Assembly (NCBI GenBank): GCA_021108395.1
Contig: JAIOQZ010000024.1
Coordinates: 1-64,000 of the forward strand
Length of the DNA: 64,000 nt
From: Candidatus Cloacimonadota bacterium
GTDB lineage: Bacteria; Cloacimonadota; Cloacimonadia; Cloacimonadales; JAIOQZ01
Reading direction: 5' to 3'
Part shown: positions 14,779 through 21,963 of the stretch, piece after piece
Numbering within the stretch: the first letter of the stretch is position 1
Layout: the number at the start of each line of letters is the position of its first letter
Translations under genes and position numbers: made by a program
Notes under the pieces: generated by a model
Told to the model about the DNA's origin: nothing
What the model saw: only the letters and a program-made list of their open reading frames with translations
Databases searched by the model: none

Positions 14779-15522
14779 ATGAAACTAACGCTCATTGCAC
14801 TGATACTGCTGGCTTGCGCCATTCTGGGCGCGCAGGCCGCCGACAAAACCGGCGCCGGCACGACCCACAGCCCAGCAGACAGTACCGCCGTCAGCGTTGC
14901 AGACAGCGTCGGCTACCGCCCCGGCGACCGCGAGCTGTTACTCTGGCCCACCGCCACTACACTGCCAAAGGGTCATTTCAGTTATACAAACTACTATATC
15001 TTCATGCATGACTTGACACTGTCTCCGATGAACAAGCTTGAGGTGGGCGTTGTGTTTATTCCCTCAGGAATGAATATTTGGACAGGACAAATTTATTACC
15101 ATCCACCTTCAGTCCATGTGAAATGGCATTTCTACTCACGAAAGAAAATTGACATAGCCGCTTACACAATGTGGTCGTCTGGCTTAAAATCACTGTTGAT
15201 TAGCTCCATTTTCAGCTACGACGCTGAATCGCTCAGGCTATATTTTTCCCCCGCTCTCGCATACACCGGATTTGATGGAAAGGCCTTGAATATACTATAT
15301 CATGGAGGCGTGTCCTATCGTCCCTGGAAGCACTTCTCCTTTATGGTTGAGTATTTGTCTGCAAATGCTTGGGATGAAGTAGATCTCGCTGGAGGCTTAA
15401 TGTACGGATGGCGATGGAATGGGAAATACGCTCAAATTGATCTCGGCGCAATTCAACGAAACGCTACTGACTTCGGGGATTTGTCCCCCATTCTCAAGTT
15501 TTCATGGACGTTAAAACCTTAG
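14779..15522 (+). CDS. Probable outer-membrane beta-barrel-like protein, family unknown
   Basis: 247 residues. An N-terminal signal peptide ends near GAQA|AD; LLAC could alternatively be a lipobox. The mature part is rich in alternating aromatic/hydrophobic strands (GHFSYTNYYIFMHD, VHVKWHFYSRKKIDIAAY, KHFSFMVEYLSA, AQIDLGAIQ) and ends in LKFSWTLKP, near a typical barrel C-terminus. The first ~70 codons are GC-rich while the rest is distinctly AT-richer, suggesting a composite origin. It is divergent from the C25 peptidase and ends against the next minus-strand gene. No specific function is recognisable. Confidence 0.6.
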   Translation: MKLTLIALILLACAILGAQAADKTGAGTTHSPADSTAVSVADSVGYRPGDRELLLWPTATTLPKGHFSYTNYYIFMHDLTLSPMNKLEVGVVFIPSGMNIWTGQIYYHPPSVHVKWHFYSRKKIDIAAYTMWSSGLKSLLISSIFSYDAESLRLYFSPALAYTGFDGKALNILYHGGVSYRPWKHFSFMVEYLSANAWDEVDLAGGLMYGWRWNGKYAQIDLGAIQRNATDFGDLSPILKFSWTLKP

Positions 15523-15875
15523 CGCGTCAGCATCATCTCACGCTTGCGCTCGGCCACCACCATCACGCGCTGGGGCACGCACACCACCGGCGCAACGCTC
15601 TGCCAGCCCTGCTTCACGCATATCTGGCGCTCACACGGCGAAGCCGCCATGCGATAGCGCCCAGCGGCAATCTCAATCACCACGCCCGGCCTGGGTTCCA
15701 GCGTAACGGTCTGCGTCAGCGGCCAGCGACCATACAGCGTGTCGTCCACATACACGGCCACCTGAGTGTCGCCGTCGCCGCCACGCGCCAGCAATGCCCA
15801 GCTCGTCCCCGCCAGCAGCAGCAGCACAACGATGAGCGCCACATCACTGCGAGTCAGCAAACGCCTCACGCCCAT
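15519..15875 (-). CDS. NusG domain II-like membrane-anchored protein
   Basis: 118 residues from the ATG at 15875, overlapping the end of the radical SAM gene by ten bases; a longer reading to 15908 is less likely. One N-terminal membrane helix (DVALIVVLLLLAGTSWALLA) is followed by a small beta domain with YVDDTLYGRWPL and a Cys-bearing core (SPCERQICVKQGW ... VVCVPQRVMV), as in the NusG_II family. These proteins often sit beside redox or FMN-transfer genes; their role is not well established. Coupling to the radical SAM gene suggests a joint role. Confidence 0.7.
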   Translation of the reverse strand: MGVRRLLTRSDVALIVVLLLLAGTSWALLARGGDGDTQVAVYVDDTLYGRWPLTQTVTLEPRPGVVIEIAAGRYRMAASPCERQICVKQGWQSVAPVVCVPQRVMVVAERKREMMLTR

Positions 15876-16864
15876 ACGCCTTCCACCAGACGACCACAAG
15901 CACCGCACATACCGCCCATGATGCCCACCACCGCCGTTTCATAGCCATCGCGCCGCACCAGCAAACTGCCGCATTGCGGGCAGTGCGTGTCGCTCTCGTC
16001 GGCGGTGCGCATGTTGCCCAGATAGACGAAGTTCAGTTTCCGCTTCGCCCTCGTGTAGATGTCCCGCAGGGCGCTCTCCGGCGTGGCAGGGGCGGTTAGC
16101 TTGTACTGCGGAAAGTAGCGGCTGAAATGCACGGGGACGCTGGCGTCGAGGCTGGCGATGAAGTCGATGAGACGTTCGGTTTGCTCGGCGCTGTCGTTCT
16201 CGCCGGTAATGACCAGGTTGGTCAGCTCGAGGTGACAGCGGCCATGCACGCGGCGGATGGTTTCGAGCACGGGATCGAGGCGCGCCCCGCACAGCTTGCC
16301 GTAGAAGCCGTCGCTCATCGCTTTCAGGTCAATGTTCCAGGCGTCGATGTGCGGGATGATCTGATCGAGCGGCTCCGGCGAGATGAAGCCGTTACTGACC
16401 ATGATGGTGCGGACGCCGTGCTCGTGCAGCAGCTTGCTTGCGTCCAGCACGTATTCATACCAGGTAATTGGCTCGGTGTAGGTGAAGGCCAGCGCAGGAC
16501 TGTGCTTCTGACGGCAGATGCCCGGCAGGCTCTCCAGCGGCAGCTCGTGATGAGGGCTGTCTAACTGGCTGATGGAATAGTTCTGGCAGAAACTGCAACG
16601 CAGGTTACAGCCGTTGTGCCCGATGGACACCACCGGCTTCCCGGGCAGAAAGTGATAGAGCGGCTTCTTCTCGACTGGGTCCACCGACAGCGACACGGTT
16701 TGGCCATAGGAGGTGGCCAGCAAGGTACCGCCTTCGTTGCGGCGCACGCGACAGATGCCTGCCTCGCCCGGCGCGATGACGCAGCGATGCGGGCAAAGCT
16801 CACATTGCACCGCGCCGTCGTCAAGCCTGCGATACCACAGGGCTTCTCTGCGTTGTGCGCTCAC
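15866..16864 (-). CDS. amrS: AmmeMemoRadiSam-system radical SAM enzyme
   Basis: 332 residues from a GTG at 16864 with AGAGGAG seven bases upstream. The extended reading to 17056 would overlap the neighbouring protease and is rejected. Features: an N-terminal Cys pair (CELCPHRC), the radical SAM cluster GCNLRCSFCQNYSISQ, TYTEPITWYEY, and a C-terminal zinc-ribbon-like CPQCGSLLVRR...MCGACG. It matches AmrS of the AmmeMemoRadiSam group, whose reaction is unresolved. The usual AmmeMemo partner genes are not visible here. It forms an overlapping pair with the NusG-II-like gene. Confidence 0.85.
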   Translation of the reverse strand: MSAQRREALWYRRLDDGAVQCELCPHRCVIAPGEAGICRVRRNEGGTLLATSYGQTVSLSVDPVEKKPLYHFLPGKPVVSIGHNGCNLRCSFCQNYSISQLDSPHHELPLESLPGICRQKHSPALAFTYTEPITWYEYVLDASKLLHEHGVRTIMVSNGFISPEPLDQIIPHIDAWNIDLKAMSDGFYGKLCGARLDPVLETIRRVHGRCHLELTNLVITGENDSAEQTERLIDFIASLDASVPVHFSRYFPQYKLTAPATPESALRDIYTRAKRKLNFVYLGNMRTADESDTHCPQCGSLLVRRDGYETAVVGIMGGMCGACGRLVEGVWA

Positions 16865-16877
16865 GCTGCATCTCCTC

Positions 16878-18350
16878 TCAGGGTTGCAGTATGTCGATGC
16901 GGCGACAGCAGCGGGTGCATGTAAGGTGGTCGCCGCGAAAATATGGGGAAAGCTGTAACTGGTTGCCGCAGGAACACTTGAACGCTTCCCAGCCGCCTTC
17001 GGGTGAACGGCGGTGTTGCAGCGGCGGCATGTCACGGCCTGCTTCGCTGGGTTCATCGGCGGTTGTGGCGGCAGCTTGCCCGGCAGCGGCTTTCTTTTTG
17101 GCCGAGTCCAGCGCGGTGAGCACGCCGGCGGCGGTGGCCAGCGCGGCGACGGGCACAGTGTGCTCGCGGTGACATCGCGGGCAGTTCAGCGTCTTCTCTT
17201 TGTACTCCGGCGGCACCTTGATGCGCAATCCGCAGGCGCAGGCGATGAAGGCGTATTGTCCCACAGCGTAGGCAAGGTCTCCGGCGGCGCGTGCCGCCCC
17301 GATGCCGACCGGGGTCTTGTCACTGGATGCCTGCCGCACCGATACGGCCTCGATCGACTTGAGCGCGCTGGCAGGCAACAGTCTTCCTTTGCCCTTCACA
17401 GCGTTAAAGGCTTGTTGGTATGCTTTGTAGTGGCAACCTGTTCCCAGGCTGCGAAGGATTTTGATGCGCTCGGCGGTGGCCGGGTGCGTGGACGACATCG
17501 CATGCAGGTTCATCGTCCCGCGCCTGGCGGGGTTGACGATGTACAACGGCGCCAGCACCTTGTTATCCTTGGCCATAGGCGCGGCGTCACCACCGATTTT
17601 CTCCAGCGCCGAGGCCAGGCCTTCGGGGTAGCGCGTGAGCCGTGCGGCTGTGGCGTCGGCGAGGTATTCCCTGCGGCGGGAGACGGCGAAGTACATCAGT
17701 CGCACCATGATGGGCGCGAGGATGGCTGCCAGTAAAGCGATGATGAGAAACGCAGGATGCCCGCCCCCACCGCGACGCGAACCCCTGCCTCGCACCGAGC
17801 CAACGCCCAGGAACGTGCCGCGCAGAAACACCTGGCTGATGATGACCACGCTGCCCACGAACACGCTGGCCAGCGTCATAAAGAGGAGGTCGCGGTTGAG
17901 GATGTGCGACAACTCGTGGGCGATGACGCCCTGTAGTTCATCGCGGTTGAGGCGCTCGACAAGCCCCGCGGTGACCACCACGGCGCAACGTTCGGGACGG
18001 ATGCCGGTGGCATAGGCGTTCATGGCGCGGGTGGGGATGATATAGACTTCGGGCATGGCAGGCAAACCGGCGGAGATTTTCATTTCCTCGACCACGTTCC
18101 ACAGCCTGGGATTAACCGAGCGATCGACCTTTTGCGCCCCGCTCATGGTGATGAGGATGCGGTCGCCGCCATAAAAGCTCACCACCGCCATGATCGCCCA
18201 TATCATCATGGCCATGGCAATGCCGGCCATTCCGGCCTCGCTGCCCATCCAGGCTACCGCAATGACGTAACCCAGGCCCACCAGCACAATGCCCATGATG
18301 AGCACCAGAAACACCGATTTGCGCTTGTTGGCGCGGATCAGTTCCCACAT
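16878..18350 (-). CDS. M48 (HtpX-like) membrane metallopeptidase with C-terminal zinc ribbons
   Basis: 490 residues. Two N-terminal helices (SVFLVLIMGIVLVGLGYVIA and the next) precede the M48 domain with HELSH (HExxH zinc site) and the downstream glutamate in REYLADATAARL. Two further helices flank it. The C-terminal ~170 residues hold two Cys-pair motifs (CACGLRIKVPP...CPRCHREH; CSCGNQLQ...CTRCCRR), longer than ordinary HtpX (about 290 residues). Family role: membrane-protein quality control. LemA lies directly upstream in the same direction, a frequent pairing. Confidence 0.85.
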   Translation of the reverse strand: MWELIRANKRKSVFLVLIMGIVLVGLGYVIAVAWMGSEAGMAGIAMAMMIWAIMAVVSFYGGDRILITMSGAQKVDRSVNPRLWNVVEEMKISAGLPAMPEVYIIPTRAMNAYATGIRPERCAVVVTAGLVERLNRDELQGVIAHELSHILNRDLLFMTLASVFVGSVVIISQVFLRGTFLGVGSVRGRGSRRGGGGHPAFLIIALLAAILAPIMVRLMYFAVSRRREYLADATAARLTRYPEGLASALEKIGGDAAPMAKDNKVLAPLYIVNPARRGTMNLHAMSSTHPATAERIKILRSLGTGCHYKAYQQAFNAVKGKGRLLPASALKSIEAVSVRQASSDKTPVGIGAARAAGDLAYAVGQYAFIACACGLRIKVPPEYKEKTLNCPRCHREHTVPVAALATAAGVLTALDSAKKKAAAGQAAATTADEPSEAGRDMPPLQHRRSPEGGWEAFKCSCGNQLQLSPYFRGDHLTCTRCCRRIDILQP

Positions 18351-18365
18351 TCACTCATCTCCACG

Positions 18366-18926
18366 TTAGCTGAAACTGACGCGGGGCACCTCGCGCTCGC
18401 TGTTGTCCTCGATCTCGAAGAAGTCAGACTTCTTGAAGCTGAACATGCCGGCAATGATGTTCGAGGGGAACATCTCGATCTTGTTGTTGAAGAACAACAC
18501 CTGATCGTTGTACCCCTGGCGGGCAAAGGCAATCTTGTTCTCGGTCGAGGTGAGCTCCTCCTGCAAGGCCAGGAAGTTCTGGTTGGCTTTGAGGTCGGGG
18601 TAGTTCTCGACCACGAGATAGAACTGGCTCATGGCGTTGTTCAGCCCGGCTTCGGCCTGGCTTTTTTCGCGCACGGTACCAGCCCCCAGCGCTTTGCTGC
18701 GCGCCTCGACCACGCCTTGCAGCGTTTCTTTCTCGTGCTTCATATAGCCCTTGGCCGTCTCCATGAGGTTGGGAATGAGGTCGTGCCGCCGCTTGAGCTG
18801 CACATCGATCTGCGACCAGGCGTTCTTCACCTGGTTGCGCAGCCGCACCAGGCCGTTGTACATAGCGATGACGCCAACCACAAACGCCACCACGATCACC
18901 AGAAAAAAGATCAGTACGATGTCCAT
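18366..18926 (-). CDS. lemA: LemA family protein
   Basis: 186 residues, the usual size. One N-terminal membrane helix (IVLIFFLVIVVAFVVGVIAM) is followed by the LemA helical domain: YNGLVRLRNQVKNAWSQIDV, LKRRHDLIPNLMETAKGYM, ENYPDLKANQNFLALQEEL. RBS GGAGGG precedes ATG. It lies between the HtpX-like gene and a zinc-ribbon gene with short gaps, so an operon is likely. Molecular function of LemA is not established. Confidence 0.9.
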   Translation of the reverse strand: MDIVLIFFLVIVVAFVVGVIAMYNGLVRLRNQVKNAWSQIDVQLKRRHDLIPNLMETAKGYMKHEKETLQGVVEARSKALGAGTVREKSQAEAGLNNAMSQFYLVVENYPDLKANQNFLALQEELTSTENKIAFARQGYNDQVLFFNNKIEMFPSNIIAGMFSFKKSDFFEIEDNSEREVPRVSFS

Positions 18927-18929
18927 TTG

Positions 18930-19304
18930 TTATCCCTCCTGGAACATATTTTCGAGAAAAGTTGCGACGCGGTGTTGCGGGTCGAGGCTGCCGTGTCGGA
19001 TGATGTCGGCCAGCTCGCCGCGGTCAAACCAGATACCGTGACCGTGCGGACAGCGGTCGATGGTGATTCCACCCGCGCTGACGGGCTTCATGCGCTTGCC
19101 GCATACCGGGCAACGCAGCTTGCGCGAGGCCTTGTGCGCTGGTTGCAGCGAGTCCAGCAGGTCACGACCTGCTTCTTCGTTACCCAGCAGCAGGGCCAGC
19201 TCGCCCGCGTCCAGCCAGATACCGCCGCAGCTTGTGCAGTAGTCAATCTCCACGCCCTCCAGCTCGAGCACGAGCATGGGCGTTTTCTTCACGGGGCATT
19301 GCAT
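18930..19304 (-). CDS. Double zinc-ribbon (zf-TFIIB type) protein
   Basis: 124 residues with two zf-TFIIB-like units. The first pairs an N-terminal Cys with YCTSCGGIWLDAGEL. The second is CPVCGKRM...RCPHGHGIWFDRGEL. Such short proteins are common beside LemA/M48 genes and have no firm function. The start codon lies next to a 12-base palindrome TGCATATATGCA (19300-19311), also found at 26238. Confidence 0.85.
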   Translation of the reverse strand: MQCPVKKTPMLVLELEGVEIDYCTSCGGIWLDAGELALLLGNEEAGRDLLDSLQPAHKASRKLRCPVCGKRMKPVSAGGITIDRCPHGHGIWFDRGELADIIRHGSLDPQHRVATFLENMFQEG

Positions 19305-19325
19305 ATATGCACTCCTGCGTCCTGC

Positions 19326-20561
19326 TTACCACACTGGGGAAGCGCTGTCCAATACATTTTGCAGCATGGCCAGGTTTTTCTCGACGCTCTGTGCGTTTGA
19401 GCGTACTATCTCGCGTCCGGCGGCGCCCAGCTCGGCGCGTTCGTCGGGCGAGGAAGCCAAACGCGCAAGGGCATCGGCGAGGCCTTCTGCGGCCACGACG
19501 AGCAGTCCGCCACCTTCGCGCAGGATGCGAACGCTGTCGCGGCAGGACTCGTGATGCGGCCCCATAATTGTGGGAATGCCAAAGTATGTCGGCTCAATGG
19601 GATTGTGCCCGCCAAAGCCCGGATAGAAGCTGCCGCCCACCAGCGCCAGGTCGCACAGGGCGTATGCCTGCGCCAGTGCGCCCATCTCATCGACCACGAG
19701 CGCCTCGGCGGCGCGGCCTTCGCTACGAAGCGAGAAATCGGCGCCCTCGAGCGCGGCGGTGACATCATCCAATCGGCGCAGATGGCGCGGCACAAGAATC
19801 ACGCGCAGCCTGCCGGGGGCAGCCTCCCGCAGTCGGGGCAGCGCCTGCCGTAGCAGGGCCTCCTCGCCCGGGCGGCTGCTGCCGAACACCACGACGAAAT
19901 CGCCGTCGGCCAGACCCCACTCGCGACGCAGGGCGGTGCGGTCATAGTCGGGAAAACGCATGCAGAACTTGAGGTTGCCGGTGTCTTCGGCGCGAGGCTG
20001 CCACAGCAGGCGGTAACGCCGTCCGTCCCGCTTTGATTGCGCGCCCACCGACGCCAGCGAGCGCAGCAGCGGCCGCCACAGCAGTCCGTACCGCCGGTAT
20101 CGCCGCACAGAGCGCGCCGACAACCGACCGTTCACCACCGTCACCGGCACCCGGAAGCGCCGAGCCTGCCGCAGCATCTCCGGCCATAGCTCAGTTTCCA
20201 CCAGCACCAGCATGTCGGGGCGCACGCGACGGAACGCCTTTGCCACCACCAGCGGCATGTCCAGCGGCACGAGGTGAGCCTGCACGCCTTCGAGGCGAGC
20301 GGCCTGCACCAGGCCGGTGGTCGTCATGGTGGTGAGCAGCAGGGGGCGCTGGGGCCATTGCCGGCGCATCGCCTCGATCAGCGGACGCACGGCGTTCACC
20401 TCGCCCACCGAGGCGGCGTGTATCCACACACAGCCCAGCAACGACGGCAGACCGCGCCCCAGACGGGCGCGCGTCTCACGCCAGCCGCGCCGCAGCAGCA
20501 TTGCCGGCAGCAATGCAGGCATGAGCACAAGCAGTAACAGGCGAACCAATTGGTGCAACAT
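19326..20561 (-). CDS. waaA: 3-deoxy-D-manno-octulosonic acid (Kdo) transferase
   Basis: 411 residues from ATG at 20561 (TGGAG upstream); the reading to 20609 adds residues with no RBS. N-terminal membrane anchor, then the GT30 signature (VWIHAASVGEVNAVRPLIEA), VETELWPEMLRQA, NGRLS and a C-terminal GT-B half (GGSFYPGFGGHNPIEP). It adds Kdo to lipid A precursor at the inner membrane, so the organism makes an LPS-type outer membrane. It heads the minus-strand run that continues into the zinc-ribbon, LemA and HtpX genes. Confidence 0.9.
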   Translation of the reverse strand: MLHQLVRLLLLVLMPALLPAMLLRRGWRETRARLGRGLPSLLGCVWIHAASVGEVNAVRPLIEAMRRQWPQRPLLLTTMTTTGLVQAARLEGVQAHLVPLDMPLVVAKAFRRVRPDMLVLVETELWPEMLRQARRFRVPVTVVNGRLSARSVRRYRRYGLLWRPLLRSLASVGAQSKRDGRRYRLLWQPRAEDTGNLKFCMRFPDYDRTALRREWGLADGDFVVVFGSSRPGEEALLRQALPRLREAAPGRLRVILVPRHLRRLDDVTAALEGADFSLRSEGRAAEALVVDEMGALAQAYALCDLALVGGSFYPGFGGHNPIEPTYFGIPTIMGPHHESCRDSVRILREGGGLLVVAAEGLADALARLASSPDERAELGAAGREIVRSNAQSVEKNLAMLQNVLDSASPVW

Positions 20562-20568
20562 AGCGTCT

Positions 20569-20648
20569 CCAGTGGCGAAAGACAGGGGCGCTACCCCTGA
20601 ACCCTGCAAACTTTTTGTAAAAAGTTTGGATCAAAACTTTTGTGGATA
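20569..20648. repeat. Dispersed hairpin repeat, copy 1
   Basis: Two palindromes in a row: CAGGGG-N5-CCCCTG-type (20583-20599), then CAAACTTTTT / AAAAAGTTTG (20607-20616, 20619-20628). They are followed by GGATCAAAACTTTT. The same order, with substitutions and an insertion, recurs at 25171-25270. The left part (GTGGCGAAAGACAGGGGC) recurs at 21917. It may act as a terminator for rhuM. Confidence 0.75.
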
Positions 20649-20823
20649 CTATGTATCCTGAGTACAAAACATGTTTGGGCAATACGAGGATGCGCAGCAT
20701 CTGCTGGCAAGCGTTTTCTGCGGAAAAAGGCATCACAGATTGAATATCAAGCATGGTGGCAGAAACGACAAAACCGGTGCGGGAAGGTGAAAAGCGGAAA
20801 GTGGTTACTATGTGCAAACTCGA

Positions 20824-21858
20824 TCAATCATCTGTTCGCTGCAAAGACAACTTCTCCGCTGACTGGCGCAGGTCATCCAGATAGCGTTTTTCCGCGTTAT
20901 CCTCAGACTGTTGCCTGCGACTCATTACATAGGCATCATAGTGTTTATTCGCATGTTCAAGCGCTTGCCTGCGCGACACTGTTCCGGGGGAATCCAAAAC
21001 AGGCAAATCGTTATCCCGCAGGAACCTATCCAAAGAGCGCTCCCAATCGGATGTTTTGATGTCCTGCCGCCGCATGACACGAAACTCGGCCTGATCGAGA
21101 AACATCGCGACAATGCGATTCAGGATGTCAATTTCCTGCACCCCGAGATAGTTTTTGGCTGTTCTCACATCGGTCTTCAGCACTCGGTCGCCTCTCCAGG
21201 AGGTCAAGCCCATGTTGGGCATATCGGCATCTGCGCGGCGCATGATCAATTCAGCAGCGGTTAACCCGGTTGCGGCATAATGCATCTTGTTTTGCATGGT
21301 TGCAAAGAATATCTGGGTTTCCTTCATGTTCTCGATGTAGTCGAAAGCAAGAGAGAATATTTCGCGAATCCGCTGATATGCCCGCGCTTCACTGGCACGA
21401 ATATCACGGATGCGAGCAAGTAATTCGTCGAAATGATCTGTCAGGCGATCATGCCCTTTCAGGCGTTCATCATCCAACACAAAGCCCTTGATGAGATACT
21501 CACGCAGACGCTGTGTCGCCCAGATGCGGAATTGAGTTCCACGTACGCTATTGACCCGATAACCGACAGCAATGATGGCGTCCAGACTATAGTAGTCCAG
21601 TTCTCGGCTCACCTTTCTTCCTGACTCAGTTTGAACTGTTGCATTTTTTGCAACAGTTGCTTCCCGTTGCAATTCACCGGATTCGTATATGTTTTTCAAG
21701 TGGCGACTTATGCCTGATTTGTCAACATCGAACAGAATGGCCATCTGGTTCAGAGTTAACCAGACAGAATCTCTTTGAAAGCGTACTTCGACACTGACCT
21801 CACCGTCTGTAGAGCGATACATGTTGAACTCACTATGGATTTGGTCTATCGCTTTCAT
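20824..21858 (-). CDS. rhuM: RhuM family protein
   Basis: 344 residues from ATG at 21858 with GGAGG upstream; 21888 is a weaker alternative. It has the RhuM hallmarks: an N-terminal wHTH-like ATFDVDKSGISRHLKNIYES-type segment (here starting LFDVDKSGISRHL), TVQTESGRKVSRELDYYSLD, and GYRVNSVRGTQFRIWATQRL. A C-terminal Fic/Doc-like region has AELIMRRADADMPNMGL. RhuM proteins are scattered accessory genes, often near mobile or restriction loci; biochemical function is unknown. It is AT-richer than its neighbours and flanked on both sides by dispersed hairpin repeats, consistent with transfer. Confidence 0.8.
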   Translation of the reverse strand: MKAIDQIHSEFNMYRSTDGEVSVEVRFQRDSVWLTLNQMAILFDVDKSGISRHLKNIYESGELQREATVAKNATVQTESGRKVSRELDYYSLDAIIAVGYRVNSVRGTQFRIWATQRLREYLIKGFVLDDERLKGHDRLTDHFDELLARIRDIRASEARAYQRIREIFSLAFDYIENMKETQIFFATMQNKMHYAATGLTAAELIMRRADADMPNMGLTSWRGDRVLKTDVRTAKNYLGVQEIDILNRIVAMFLDQAEFRVMRRQDIKTSDWERSLDRFLRDNDLPVLDSPGTVSRRQALEHANKHYDAYVMSRRQQSEDNAEKRYLDDLRQSAEKLSLQRTDD

Positions 21859-21916
21859 GTACTCTGTCCTCCAATCGATTCGCAGCATCTTATTATAACA
21901 AGAAACCGTTGCGTTG

Positions 21917-21955
21917 TCTCCTGTGGCGAAAGACAGGGGCAGCGCCCCTGTCTTC
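21917..21955 (-). repeat. Dispersed hairpin repeat, copy 2; likely ileS terminator
   Basis: A ten-base stem AGACAGGGGC / GCCCCTGTCT (21931-21940, 21944-21953) with a three-base loop, 11 bases beyond the ileS stop. It is preceded by GTGGCGAAAG as in copy 1 at 20569. It lacks a strong T run, so it could be a factor-aided terminator or a REP-like element. Confidence 0.7.
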
Positions 21956-21963
21956 CCCTGTCT

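Noticed and set aside
14534-14782. Plus-strand 82-codon frame
   Set aside because: It lies in the divergent gap, has no RBS or family resemblance, and overlaps the start of the barrel gene.
16865-17056. N-terminal extension of the radical SAM gene
   Set aside because: It would overlap the M48 gene; the GTG at 16864 has a good RBS.
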